From assembly GCA_905381055.1 (NCBI GenBank), contig CAJPUR010000002.1:1-64000 (forward strand): a stretch of 64,000 nucleotides of DNA, written 5' to 3'. Positions 53,840 to 63,482 of this stretch are shown piece by piece (position 1 is the first letter of the stretch; each line of letters begins with the position of its first letter). The notes under the pieces are model-generated. The model saw nothing but the letters and a program-made list of their open reading frames with translations, was not told where the DNA came from and made no database searches. Both the position numbers and the translations under genes were made by a program. This DNA comes from an uncultured Flavobacteriaceae bacterium. GTDB taxonomy: Bacteria; Bacteroidota; Bacteroidia; Flavobacteriales; Flavobacteriaceae.

Positions 53840-55180
53840 ATGAAAAAAATTATAGAAAAATTTATTAACCAAGTTGAATCGAGAAATAAAAACGAACCAG
53901 AATTTTTGCAAGCAGTAACTGAAGTAGCTGAAACTGTAATCCCATACATTGTTAAAAACGACATATATTATGGCCAAAATATTTTACTAAGAATGGTAGA
54001 GCCTGAAAGAGTAATTTCATTTAGAGTTGCATGGATTGATGATTATGAACAAATTCAAGTAAATAGAGGGTATAGAGTTGAAATGAATTCTGCTATTGGT
54101 CCATACAAAGGGGGCTTAAGATTTCATCCAAGTGTAAATTTAAGTATCTTAAAATTTTTAGCTTTTGAACAAATTTTCAAAAATAGTCTTACAACTCTTC
54201 CAATGGGAGGAGGTAAAGGAGGTTCTGATTTTAACCCAAGAGGAAGAACTGATACTGAAGTTATGAGATTTTGTCAAAGCTTCATGACAGAATTATTTAG
54301 GCACATAGGCCCAAATAGAGATATCCCTGCTGGAGATATTGGTGTTGGTAGCAGAGAGATAGGTTTTTTATTTGGACAATATAAAAGATTAAAAAATGAA
54401 TTTACTGGAGTTCTTACTGGTAAAGGCGTGACTTGGGGGGGGTCATTAATTAGACCTGAAGCTACTGGGTATGGAGTGGTATATTTTGCTGAAAAAATGC
54501 TTGAATTCCAAAATAAAAGTATAAGAGGTAAAAAAGTTGTTATTTCAGGTTCTGGTAACGTGGCTCAATATGCTGCAGAAAAAGTCATTAAACTTGGAGG
54601 CATTGTAATTTCAATGTCTGACTCGACAGGCTTTATATTAGACAAAGAAGGTATTAATATTGAAAAATTAAATTATATAATGGATATCAAAAATGTAAAA
54701 AGAAAAAGGATAAATGAATATATTTCAAAATTCCCTAAAGCTGAATTCCATGAAAATAGAAGTCCCTGGGGTATAAAATGTGACATAGCCCTCCCTTGTG
54801 CAACTCAAAATGAACTGACACATTTAGATGCAAAAAAACTAATAGATAACAAATGCATTTGTGTTTGCGAAGGAGCAAATATGCCCTCAACGCCTGAGGC
54901 AATTAATTTGTTTCACAAAAATAAAATTTTATTTGCTCCTGGTAAAGCCTCAAATGCTGGCGGAGTAGCAGTCTCAGGACTTGAGATGGCCCAAAATTCT
55001 TTAAGATATAATTGGTCAAGAAAAGAGGTAGATGAAAAGTTAAGGACTATTATGAATGATATCCATGAATCTTGCTTAATCTACGGTAAATCTGAAAATT
55101 ATGTTAATTATGTCAAAGGTGCTAATATAGCTGGATTTGTAAAAGTTGCAGATGCTATGCTAGCACAAGGTGTTGTTTAA
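53840..55180 (+). CDS. gdhA: NADP-specific glutamate dehydrogenase
   Basis: This 446-residue enzyme fixes ammonia onto 2-oxoglutarate to give glutamate. It has GPYKGGLRFHPSVNLSILK (in pieces) near residues 90-108, the catalytic-site Lys in PMGGGKGGSDF near 120-130, the GVGSREIGFLFGQYKR segment, the cofactor site SGSGNVAQYAAEK near 236-248 and SNAGGVAVSGLEM near 371-383. Length matches hexameric bacterial NADP enzymes. recO follows after 4 bases. Confidence 0.93.
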   Translation: MKKIIEKFINQVESRNKNEPEFLQAVTEVAETVIPYIVKNDIYYGQNILLRMVEPERVISFRVAWIDDYEQIQVNRGYRVEMNSAIGPYKGGLRFHPSVNLSILKFLAFEQIFKNSLTTLPMGGGKGGSDFNPRGRTDTEVMRFCQSFMTELFRHIGPNRDIPAGDIGVGSREIGFLFGQYKRLKNEFTGVLTGKGVTWGGSLIRPEATGYGVVYFAEKMLEFQNKSIRGKKVVISGSGNVAQYAAEKVIKLGGIVISMSDSTGFILDKEGINIEKLNYIMDIKNVKRKRINEYISKFPKAEFHENRSPWGIKCDIALPCATQNELTHLDAKKLIDNKCICVCEGANMPSTPEAINLFHKNKILFAPGKASNAGGVAVSGLEMAQNSLRYNWSRKEVDEKLRTIMNDIHESCLIYGKSENYVNYVKGANIAGFVKVADAMLAQGVV

Positions 55181-55184
55181 TCAA

Positions 55185-55907
55185 ATGATTATTGAATCAA
55201 AAGCAATTGTAATTAATTCCTTTAAATATGGAGAATTTGGTTTAATTACTAGGTGCTTCACATTAAAAAATGGGCTTCAGTCTTTTTTATTAAAAGGTAT
55301 TCTTAAATCAAAGCAAGGAGGAGTAAGAAAATCACAATTTGAACCCTTAACGCAATTAAAATTAATATATAATTTTAAAAATAATGGGAATCTGCAATTT
55401 ATAAAAGAGGCTAAAGCCTATAATATTTATAAAAGTATACCGAACAAAATATCTAAAAAAACGTTAGTTATTTTTATTTCTGATATTCTTAAAAATATTC
55501 TAAAAGACAACGGTCCTAATGAGTCTTTATATGTATTTATTGAAATCTCTTTAAATATTCTTGATAATAGTGAAAAAATAAAATATTATCACATAATTTT
55601 CATGATTAAACTATCTAAATTTTTAGGGTTTTTCCCAAATATTATGTCAAAAGGAGAGTTTTTTAATATTGAAAAAGGTCACTTTACAAACAATCATGAT
55701 TTAGCATCAGGGGAAAATAATTTTGATGTTAAACTATTCAAAAATTTATTAGGCATGAATTTTGGTGAGGTAGAAGGAATAAATATTACAAAAACATCTA
55801 GAAATCAATTAATTGAATTTCTTATTGAATATTATAAATTTCATATAAATGGATTTAAAAGACCCAAATCACTAGATATCTTAAATGAGTTATTTAAAAA
55901 CCCTTAG
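55185..55907 (+). CDS. recO: DNA repair protein RecO
   Basis: This 240-residue protein loads RecA onto SSB-coated gaps with RecF/RecR. The N-terminal OB-fold part has SKAIVINSFKYGEFGLITRCFT (in pieces) near residues 4-25, followed by LLKGILKSKQG and FEPLTQLKLIY near 50-60. Helical central segments contain YHIIFMIKLSKFLGFFPN. The zinc-binding cysteines of some RecO proteins are absent. I chose ATG 55185, four bases after gdhA, as it begins the conserved fold. It overlaps the next receptor gene by 23 bases. Confidence 0.85.
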   Translation: MIIESKAIVINSFKYGEFGLITRCFTLKNGLQSFLLKGILKSKQGGVRKSQFEPLTQLKLIYNFKNNGNLQFIKEAKAYNIYKSIPNKISKKTLVIFISDILKNILKDNGPNESLYVFIEISLNILDNSEKIKYYHIIFMIKLSKFLGFFPNIMSKGEFFNIEKGHFTNNHDLASGENNFDVKLFKNLLGMNFGEVEGINITKTSRNQLIEFLIEYYKFHINGFKRPKSLDILNELFKNP

Positions 55908-58365
55908 GCTATTTATTTATTTAACCATTTTTTTTGGAATCCATCAAATAAATGGGCAAGAAATTCAGGTAATTGATAGTTTATCAAAACAAGGAATTTC
56001 AAATGTTTTTATTTACAATAAAAATCAAAATTCTTATACTACTACTGATAAAAAAGGAAAAACTAACATATCAATCTTTCTAGATAATGAAAAAGTTTTT
56101 TTCCATTTACTTGGATATAAAAAAAGAGAAATAATTAAAAAAGATATTGAAAAAAATAATTTTATTATTAAACTTGAACCAGAAGAAAAGTACTTAGATG
56201 AAGTAATTCTTTCTGTTGCAAGATCTAGTTCATTAAAAGTGAAAATTGCTGAAAAAGTCAGTGTTTTGACAACTAAAGAAATTCAATTAAACTCTCCAAA
56301 AAATGGAGCTGACCTTTTAAAATTAGGTTCAGGAGTTAGGGTTCAAAAATCCCAAGGAGGTGGAGGTAGCCCAGTAATTAGAGGGTTTGAAGCTAATAGA
56401 GTATTACTTGTTGTAGACGGAATAAGACTAAACAATGCTATTTACAGATCTGGCCACCTGCAAAATGCTATTACAATTGATCCAAATTATATTGAAAGAG
56501 TAGAAGTTATTCATGGGAGTTCTTCTGTTGGATATGGATCTGATGCTTTAGGTGGAGTTGTACATTATTACACAAAAAATCCTGAAATAAACAGTAATAA
56601 AAAAATTAAAAATAGTTTTTCTAATTACTTTTCACTTGCCAATTTTTCAAATTTAAATAATTTTTCAAATCAATATAGTTCAAAAAAATGGGGATTACTT
56701 ACTAGTGTTACCTTTTCAAATTTTAATGACATAATAATTGGAAAAAAAAGATTCCATGGATTCGAAAATTGGGGTCTAACTCAATTATTTTATCCAAATA
56801 ACAATTCTCTTTACCAAGAAAATCCATCTAAAAACTCAAATCCAAGGATACAGAAAAATACTGGTTATAATCAATTTGATTTTTTTCAAAAATTAATAGT
56901 TTTATTATCACATAATATAAAATTGAATTTGAACTTTCAATTATCTAATTCGTCAAATATTCCAAGATATGATAAATTAAATGAATTCTCTGGAAATTCT
57001 CTTCGTTATTCAGAATGGTATTATGGCCCACAAAAAAGAATTTTATTTTCTCCCCAAATCAATTTTTATTTTGACAAGAAATTTTTAAAGAAAGGCACAA
57101 TCACCTCATCTTTTCAATCTTTAAACGAATCAAGGATAAATAGACAAGCATATAGTTTAACAAAATCATTTCAAAAAGAAAATGTAAAAGTTATAGGTCT
57201 AAATGGTGATTTTGAGGGTTCTCTGAATTCTAATAATTCATTTTCATACGGATTCGAAATTTTTTATAATAAAGTTCAATCTGTCGCTTTTTCTAATGAT
57301 TTAATAATTAATGGAAATAAAATTATTGGGTATGAAAATAAAAAAGAAATTCCAACTAGATATCCAAGTAATGGGAGTTCATACAATAGCTATGCTGGAT
57401 ATTTAAATTGGGTTTGGGATATTAATGATCTCATGACCATTAACTATGGGGTTAGATTTACCTCAACTAAACTTAAAGCGAGCTGGAAAGAAACTGCTTT
57501 AATTAACTCTTTATTATCAAATTATAATATTAATTCAAAAGCTTTGACTTCCTCTTTAGGCTTTACTTTCAGACCAACAAAAAAATTAAAATTAAATACG
57601 ATTATTTCAAGTGGATTTAGAAATCCAAATATTGATGACATTGGTAAAATAAGGGAAAATAATAATGCCCTTACTGTTCCAAATACTTCTCTTAAACCCG
57701 AGTATGCATATAATTTAGATTTTGGAATTAATAATTATTTCAAAAATTCTAATTTAAAGTTTAGAACGTTTTGTTCTCTAATTACCAGATATATAGTTAG
57801 ATCAACTTACAATATTTTTTCTGACACTACTACCCCTGATATTAATACAATCCTTTATGATGGTAATGAATTAAAAACAATTGCTAACACAAATCTTGGA
57901 AATAGATTTATTTATGGCGGATCTTTTGATGGTAATTTTAAAATTTCAAATTCTCTAGATTTAAATACTAATATAACTGTTACTAAGGCAATACTTAATA
58001 AAAAATATGGGCCAATGCCTTCCATCTCCCCAATTTTTGGATCTACATTTATTACATACCAAAAAAATAAAATATTGTTAAATGTTATTTTTAAATTCAG
58101 TGGTTCAAAAAAACCAAATAGTTATAGCTTTGGAGGCGAAGATGGATTAGAAGAGACTCCAATTATAAACTCCGGCGGATTAATAACTTATAATGGTTCT
58201 CCAAATTGGAAAATTTTTTCATTAAATGCAAACTACAAAATTACTCAAAAAGTATTATTGAAATTGGGTGCAGAAAATATATTTGACATTCATTATAAAG
58301 AATTTGCCTCAGGAATCTCATCTTCAGGAAGAAATATTTCTTTAGGGTTAAATGTAGATTTTTAA
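55885..58365 (+). CDS. TonB-dependent receptor with carboxypeptidase-like N-domain
   Basis: This 826-residue outer-membrane receptor has a signal peptide (to about residue 24, QINGQ), a carboxypeptidase-regulatory-like domain (about 25-95), a plug (about 115-235) with GADLLKLGSGVRVQKSQGG, SPVIRGFEANRVLLVVDGIRLNN (two pieces) and VEVIHGSSSVGYGSDALGG, then a barrel ending in Phe. The NRVLLVVDGIRLNNAIYRSG pattern recalls heme/hemoglobin-type receptors, a weak hint to substrate. The ATG at 55885 lies within recO. Confidence 0.8.
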   Translation: MSYLKTLRLFIYLTIFFGIHQINGQEIQVIDSLSKQGISNVFIYNKNQNSYTTTDKKGKTNISIFLDNEKVFFHLLGYKKREIIKKDIEKNNFIIKLEPEEKYLDEVILSVARSSSLKVKIAEKVSVLTTKEIQLNSPKNGADLLKLGSGVRVQKSQGGGGSPVIRGFEANRVLLVVDGIRLNNAIYRSGHLQNAITIDPNYIERVEVIHGSSSVGYGSDALGGVVHYYTKNPEINSNKKIKNSFSNYFSLANFSNLNNFSNQYSSKKWGLLTSVTFSNFNDIIIGKKRFHGFENWGLTQLFYPNNNSLYQENPSKNSNPRIQKNTGYNQFDFFQKLIVLLSHNIKLNLNFQLSNSSNIPRYDKLNEFSGNSLRYSEWYYGPQKRILFSPQINFYFDKKFLKKGTITSSFQSLNESRINRQAYSLTKSFQKENVKVIGLNGDFEGSLNSNNSFSYGFEIFYNKVQSVAFSNDLIINGNKIIGYENKKEIPTRYPSNGSSYNSYAGYLNWVWDINDLMTINYGVRFTSTKLKASWKETALINSLLSNYNINSKALTSSLGFTFRPTKKLKLNTIISSGFRNPNIDDIGKIRENNNALTVPNTSLKPEYAYNLDFGINNYFKNSNLKFRTFCSLITRYIVRSTYNIFSDTTTPDINTILYDGNELKTIANTNLGNRFIYGGSFDGNFKISNSLDLNTNITVTKAILNKKYGPMPSISPIFGSTFITYQKNKILLNVIFKFSGSKKPNSYSFGGEDGLEETPIINSGGLITYNGSPNWKIFSLNANYKITQKVLLKLGAENIFDIHYKEFASGISSSGRNISLGLNVDF

Positions 58366-58428
58366 TTATTTGTATTCATCAATTTGGACACATTTAAAAC
58401 ATCTATAGTTAATGTCTTTTAAATTACT

Positions 58429-58436
58429 TAATTTCG
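58429..58436 (+). promoter_or_regulatory. Possible -7 element of ileS
   Basis: TAATTTCG matches TAnnTTTG with one change, the same C as in the iron-importer promoter, and lies 22 bases before the ileS ATG. The 93-base gap shows no T-box or other riboswitch. Confidence 0.35.
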
Positions 58437-58458
58437 CTAATCTGGCAATTAAATTTTA

Positions 58459-61400
58459 ATGATTTTTAAAGAATATAAAGGACTTGATTTAATCAAAATT
58501 TCAAATGAAATTTTAGATTTTTGGGAGGATAAATCAATATTTAAAAAAAGTATTGAAAGTAAAGAAAAAAATAAAAATTTCATTTTCTATGAGGGCCCTC
58601 CATCTGCTAATGGGACTCCCGGAATTCATCATATGATGGGCAGGACAATTAAAGATATTTTTTGTAGATATAAGACTCTTAAAGGATATATAGTAAGAAG
58701 GAAGGGAGGTTGGGATACCCATGGGCTCCCTGTTGAATTGAGTGTTGAAAAAGAATTAGGCATAAATAAAGAGGATATAGGTGCTAAAATTAGTATAGAA
58801 GATTACAATAAAGCATGTAAAAAAGCAGTAATGAAATATACTAATGAATGGGAAGATTTAACTAATAAAATGGGGTATTGGATTGACATGGATAACCCAT
58901 ATGTTACTTACAGCTCTAAATATATTGAAAGCGTATGGTGGTTAATTAGTCAACTTTACAAAAAAAAATTAATTTACAAAGGTTATACCATACAGCCCTA
59001 TTCACCCAAAGCAGGAACAGGTATTAGCTCGCATGAGCTCAATCAGCCAGGCACATATAAAATGGTTACTGACACAACAGTAACTGCACAGTTTAAAACT
59101 ATTCATTCAAGTTTACCCAAAATTCTTAGAGTATATGATAATTTATATTTTTTAGCTTGGACAACCACTCCCTGGACTTTACCTTCAAATACAGCCCTTT
59201 CTATTAATAAAAAAATTACTTATGTTGTTATCAAAACATTCAATCAATATACTCATAAAAGTATTCAAATAATTTTTGCAAAAAAGCTTATTGACAAAAT
59301 ACTTGACGGGAAATATTACAGAGTCTCAAATGAAAATTCCCTTAAAGACTATTCGCAAAAGGCAGCAAAAATTCCATACTTCGAATGTGAAAATATTTTA
59401 GGACAAAATTTGATTGGAATTAAATATGAACAATTATGGAAGGACTCCCCCAAGCCATTAAAAAATAGTAAAAATGCTTTTAGAGTAATTTCAGCAGATT
59501 TTGTGACTTTTGATGAAGGTACTGGAATTGTTCATACTGCTCCTTCCTTTGGTGCTGATGATGCTATTGCAGCAAAAAAAGCAATACCTGAAATTCCTCC
59601 TTTAATGGTTGAAGATAAAAATAGAAATGAAGTTCCTCTTGTTAATTTACAAGGTAGATTTATTGATGGCCTTGGTATTTTAAGTGGTAAGTATGTTAAA
59701 AACGAATATTATGATAAAAAAGATATTCCTTCAAAATCTGTGGATGTTGAGATTGCTATTAGATTAAAAGAAGAAAACCTTGCTTTCAAAGTAGAAAAAT
59801 ATTCTCACTCTTATCCAAATTGTTGGAGAACTGATAAACCAATTCTATATTATCCTCTTGACTCTTGGTTTGTTAAAATATCTTCTAAAAGAGATTTATT
59901 GACTGAAAAAAATAATTCAATTAATTGGAAACCAAAAGCAACTGGAGAAGGCCGCTTTGGAAATTGGCTAACAAATGCTAATGATTGGAATTTATCTAGA
60001 TCAAGATTTTGGGGTATACCTCTTCCAATATGGAGAACTAAAAATAAAAAAGAAACTCTTTTAATCGACTCAATTGAAAAATTAATTATGGAAATTAAAA
60101 AATCAATTGATAAAGGATTGATGGACAAAAATCCATTAGAAAATTTTCGTGTAGGCGATATGTCAGAAATAAATTATGATAGAATTGATTTACATAAAGA
60201 TAAAGTTGACAAAATTATTCTAGTTTCAAAAAATGGAGAACCTATGTTTAGAGAACCTGATTTAATTGATGTTTGGTTTGATTCTGGATCAATGCCATTT
60301 GCTCAATTACACTACCCTTTTGAAAATAAAGAAAAAATTGATGCTAATTTAAATTTTCCTGCAGACTTTATATGCGAAGGGGTTGACCAAACAAGAGGAT
60401 GGTTTTATACTCTTCATGTAATTTCTTCATTAATATTTAATTCTATTTCATATAAAAATGTAATTTCTAATGGCCTTGTTTTGGACAAAAAAGGACAAAA
60501 AATGTCAAAACGAATTGGAAATACAATAAACCCTTTTAAAACTATAAAAGAATTTGGTCCAGACTCAACCAGATGGTATATGATATATAATTCTAATCCA
60601 TGGGATAATTTAAAATTTGATATTGAAGGGATTAATGAGGTTAAGCGTAAATTTTTTGGAACATTATATAACACTTATGCATTTTTTAGTCTTTACGCTA
60701 ATATTGATAAATTTTCATTTAAAGAAAAACCTATCCCGCATAATGAAAAAACTGAAATAGATCAATGGATTCTTTCCGAGTTAAATCTTTTAATTGAAAA
60801 TGTGGATAATGCATTTAATGATTATGACCCAACAAAGGCATGCAGAGCAATTTCAGAATTTGTTCAAGAACTTCTATCGAATTGGTATGTGAGACTATCC
60901 AGAAGAAGGTTTTGGAAAGGTGATTACGAAAAAGATAAAATTTCGGGTTACCAAACCCTTTTTGAATGCCTTTTAACAATCAGTAAACTTTGTTCACCAA
61001 TTGCCCCATTTTACTCTGATAGTCTTTATAAAGATTTGTGCTCAAATACTGGTTTTGAAAAATTTGAATCTGTTCATTTGAGTGATTTTCCTAAACCAAA
61101 AACAAAATTGAGAAATTTAAATTTAGAAAAAAGTATGAAAAATGCAAGAATTATTTCTTCCCTTGCTTTATCCTTAAGAAAAAAAGAAAGAATCAAGGTA
61201 AGGCAGCCGTTAAATAAAATTCTTGTTACAATTTTATCTGAATCAGAAAAAAAATCAATTCTAAAAGTTAAAAAATTAATTTTATCTGAAATCAATGTTA
61301 AAGAAATTGAATTTATTGACAACACGAATAACTTATTGCAAAAAGAAATTAAACCAAATTACAAATTACTAGGCCCTAAGTTTGGGAAAAAACTTCAAAA

Positions 61401-61860
61401 GGTTAGTTCAATCATAGAAAATTTTACACCTGAAAAAATTCATGAACTAGAGAAAAATGAAATTTTAAAAATTAAAATTGATAATGAATATATCCCTATT
61501 AAACTATCTGATGTAAATATTATTTCAAAAGATATTGATGGGTGGACAGTTGCAAAAAACTCAGGATTCACTGTGGCTCTTGATATAAAAATCAATCAAA
61601 GCTTAATTAATGAAGGTGTTTCCAGAGAATTAATTAATCGAATTCAAAATTTTAGAAAAGATGCTAAACTTGAGGTTACAGATAAAATTATTATATATTT
61701 GAAAAATAATAAAAAATTAAAGCCTGTTTTAGATGAACATCTTGACTATATTAAATCTGAAACATTAGCTGTTGATGTTAATTTTAAAGAAGATTTATCT
61801 GAGGGAATAGATGTTGAGTTTGATGATATAAATACTAGAATTTCTATTAAAAAAATTTGA
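58459..61860 (+). CDS. ileS: Isoleucyl-tRNA synthetase
   Basis: This 1133-residue class I enzyme charges tRNA-Ile. The HIGH-type motif is GIHHMMGR near residues 54-61, followed by GWDTHGLPVELSVEKELG. The CP1 editing domain (about 200-420) includes TTTPWTLPSNTAL, and the KMSKR loop is near 680-684 in KGQKMSKRIGNTINP. The anticodon-binding domain and a long C-terminal part follow. The length fits the larger bacterial/eukaryote-like type common in Bacteroidota. The dksA-like gene starts one base after its stop. Confidence 0.94.
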   Translation: MIFKEYKGLDLIKISNEILDFWEDKSIFKKSIESKEKNKNFIFYEGPPSANGTPGIHHMMGRTIKDIFCRYKTLKGYIVRRKGGWDTHGLPVELSVEKELGINKEDIGAKISIEDYNKACKKAVMKYTNEWEDLTNKMGYWIDMDNPYVTYSSKYIESVWWLISQLYKKKLIYKGYTIQPYSPKAGTGISSHELNQPGTYKMVTDTTVTAQFKTIHSSLPKILRVYDNLYFLAWTTTPWTLPSNTALSINKKITYVVIKTFNQYTHKSIQIIFAKKLIDKILDGKYYRVSNENSLKDYSQKAAKIPYFECENILGQNLIGIKYEQLWKDSPKPLKNSKNAFRVISADFVTFDEGTGIVHTAPSFGADDAIAAKKAIPEIPPLMVEDKNRNEVPLVNLQGRFIDGLGILSGKYVKNEYYDKKDIPSKSVDVEIAIRLKEENLAFKVEKYSHSYPNCWRTDKPILYYPLDSWFVKISSKRDLLTEKNNSINWKPKATGEGRFGNWLTNANDWNLSRSRFWGIPLPIWRTKNKKETLLIDSIEKLIMEIKKSIDKGLMDKNPLENFRVGDMSEINYDRIDLHKDKVDKIILVSKNGEPMFREPDLIDVWFDSGSMPFAQLHYPFENKEKIDANLNFPADFICEGVDQTRGWFYTLHVISSLIFNSISYKNVISNGLVLDKKGQKMSKRIGNTINPFKTIKEFGPDSTRWYMIYNSNPWDNLKFDIEGINEVKRKFFGTLYNTYAFFSLYANIDKFSFKEKPIPHNEKTEIDQWILSELNLLIENVDNAFNDYDPTKACRAISEFVQELLSNWYVRLSRRRFWKGDYEKDKISGYQTLFECLLTISKLCSPIAPFYSDSLYKDLCSNTGFEKFESVHLSDFPKPKTKLRNLNLEKSMKNARIISSLALSLRKKERIKVRQPLNKILVTILSESEKKSILKVKKLILSEINVKEIEFIDNTNNLLQKEIKPNYKLLGPKFGKKLQKVSSIIENFTPEKIHELEKNEILKIKIDNEYIPIKLSDVNIISKDIDGWTVAKNSGFTVALDIKINQSLINEGVSRELINRIQNFRKDAKLEVTDKIIIYLKNNKKLKPVLDEHLDYIKSETLAVDVNFKEDLSEGIDVEFDDINTRISIKKI

Positions 61861-61861
61861 T

Positions 61862-62242
61862 ATGACAAAAATTAAAACCAATTACAATTCGAAGGAACTT
61901 TCTGAGTTCAAAAAATTAATAGAAGACAAAATTTATACTGCCCAAAAAGATCTCACCCTTTTAAAAAGCTCATATAAAAATGATGGAAACAATGGCACTG
62001 ATGATACATCTCCTACGTTTAAAGCTTTTGAAGAAGGTTCTGAGACTATGTCAAAAGAAGCTAATACTCAATTAGCAATTCGTCAAGAAAAATTTATTCG
62101 TGATTTAAAAAGTGCCCTAGTTAGAATTGAAAATAAGACTTATGGAATATGTCGAGTAACTGGAAAACTAATTCAAAAAGAACGCTTGATGTTAGTCCCG
62201 CACGCAACATTAAGTATAGAGGCAAAAAAAATTCAAAAATAA
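61862..62242 (+). CDS. DksA/TraR-like protein with degenerate zinc finger
   Basis: This 126-residue protein has the DksA/TraR layout: an N-terminal coiled coil (about residues 9-90) with KAFEEGSETMSKEANTQLAIRQ (in parts) and a C-terminal finger region. Canonical members have CxxC and CxxC; here YGICRVTGKLIQKERL keeps one Cys, and the second pair is absent (HATLSIEAKK). This form is the common flavobacterial one near lspA. It may still enter the RNA polymerase secondary channel, but without zinc; role inferred. Confidence 0.8.
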   Translation: MTKIKTNYNSKELSEFKKLIEDKIYTAQKDLTLLKSSYKNDGNNGTDDTSPTFKAFEEGSETMSKEANTQLAIRQEKFIRDLKSALVRIENKTYGICRVTGKLIQKERLMLVPHATLSIEAKKIQK

Positions 62243-62799
62243 TTGCTTTTTTCTTTATTTCAATAATCTTTTTTAATTTTTCATTAAGCCAAGACTTTAT
62301 TAATAAAAAATGGGAGAGCAAACTAGTCAACAAACTAATTTTAAATATTCCTTTTTCAAGTAAAATAAGCTTAATTAACGGTGAAAATAATTCAATTGAA
62401 ATTTTCATGAATCTTTCTGGCGAGTATTCATCTCATATTATATTAAGCTCAAAAATTGAAAAGAAAACACTATATATTAAAGAAATATTAAATCCTGCTA
62501 TTTTAAAACCAAAAGATAAGCTTAGTGTTCATAAAGTTCATTCATCATCTATTTTTGTTAAAATACCTAAAAACATTGAAGTGTTCTTTGAGGTTGAAGA
62601 TGCTGAATTTGATTTAGATGGAAAACATAAATTTATTTCAATTATGCAAAAAAAAGGGAAAATTTTTTTAAGGCATATATCAAGCACTACTAAAATAAAT
62701 ACCAATAAAGCAAATTTATATTTGACGAATAAAAAATCTAAAGATTTATCTAATCTTAATTTTAAAACTAAAACTGGTAAGATATTTTATGGTTATTAA
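62149..62799 (+). CDS. Exported protein of unknown function, start uncertain
   Basis: The frame from ATG 62149 gives 216 residues, with a long basic N-terminal stretch (30 residues) before a hydrophobic signal-like segment KIIAFFFISIIFFNFSLSQ. The mature part predicts as beta strands (LILNIPFSSKISLINGENNSIEIFM in pieces) with paired lysines and no cysteine. It overlaps the dksA-like gene by 94 bases, more than elsewhere here. A start nearer the signal would need a rare codon (ATA 62239 or ATT 62242). I do not recognise the family; position before lspA is typical. Confidence 0.55.
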   Translation: MSSNWKTNSKRTLDVSPARNIKYRGKKNSKIIAFFFISIIFFNFSLSQDFINKKWESKLVNKLILNIPFSSKISLINGENNSIEIFMNLSGEYSSHIILSSKIEKKTLYIKEILNPAILKPKDKLSVHKVHSSSIFVKIPKNIEVFFEVEDAEFDLDGKHKFISIMQKKGKIFLRHISSTTKINTNKANLYLTNKKSKDLSNLNFKTKTGKIFYGY

Positions 62800-62807
62800 T
62801 AAAAATT

Positions 62808-62815
62808 TAAATTTG
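62808..62815 (+). promoter_or_regulatory. -7 promoter element of lspA
   Basis: TAAATTTG is an exact TAnnTTTG match in the 38-base gap, 22 bases before the lspA ATG, with no clear -33 partner. Confidence 0.5.
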
Positions 62816-62837
62816 TAAAATTGATCTATTTATTAAA

Positions 62838-63482
62838 ATGAACTTAAGCTTTCGTAAATTATCAGGTTGGACAGTTTTTATAATTATCATTTTAATCTTA
62901 TTTTTTGATCAATGGTCTAAAATATATATAAAAATGAACTTCCCTTTATCAATGTATGGTTCAGATGCTATTGTTGATTGGGGATTTTTTAAACTTTTAT
63001 TTATAGAAAATAAAGGAATGGCATGGGGTACTAAAATTAATGATTTCATTCCATTTCTTTCTGAAGAAAATGGCAAATTATTTTTAACTCTCCTTAGGGT
63101 CATTGCAATTATTTTTATTGGAAATTGGTTGGTTAAAACCATTAAATCAAATTCTTCTAATCTTAAAGTTTTAGCTTTATCCTTAATCCTTGCTGGAGCT
63201 ATTGGAAATATCATAGATTCTATATTTTATGGAGTAATTTTTACTCATAGCTATGGTCAAATTGCAGAAATTTTTCCTGAAAATGGATATGCCCCGTTTC
63301 TTTTTGGCCATGTTGTTGATATGCTTCAATTTCCACTTTTTAGCTGGGAATGGCCGAATTGGATTCCATATATAGGTGGAAATAATTTCACTTTTTTTAA
63401 ATACGTATTTAATATTGCTGATACTTCCATAAGTATCGGAGTTGGAATCCTTATTTTTTTCAATAAAAAACTTTTTAATTAA
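62838..63482 (+). CDS. lspA: Lipoprotein signal peptidase (signal peptidase II)
   Basis: This 214-residue inner-membrane aspartyl protease removes signal peptides from prolipoproteins. It has four helices, the DQWSKIYIK motif near residues 25-33, the NKGMAWG segment, and the two catalytic Asp in GNIIDS near 122-127 and FNIADTSIS near 190-198. It is longer than the E. coli enzyme because of a loop at about 130-175 (EIFPENGYAPF to WPNWIPYIGG), typical of Bacteroidota. Many lipoproteins in this window depend on it. Its stop overlaps the convergent gene by 4 bases. Confidence 0.93.
   Translation: MNLSFRKLSGWTVFIIIILILFFDQWSKIYIKMNFPLSMYGSDAIVDWGFFKLLFIENKGMAWGTKINDFIPFLSEENGKLFLTLLRVIAIIFIGNWLVKTIKSNSSNLKVLALSLILAGAIGNIIDSIFYGVIFTHSYGQIAEIFPENGYAPFLFGHVVDMLQFPLFSWEWPNWIPYIGGNNFTFFKYVFNIADTSISIGVGILIFFNKKLFN

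Noticed and set aside
58366-58458. T-box or riboswitch upstream of ileS
   Set aside because: The gap is 93 bases and shows no T-box sequence or extended pairing; T-boxes are not expected in this phylum.
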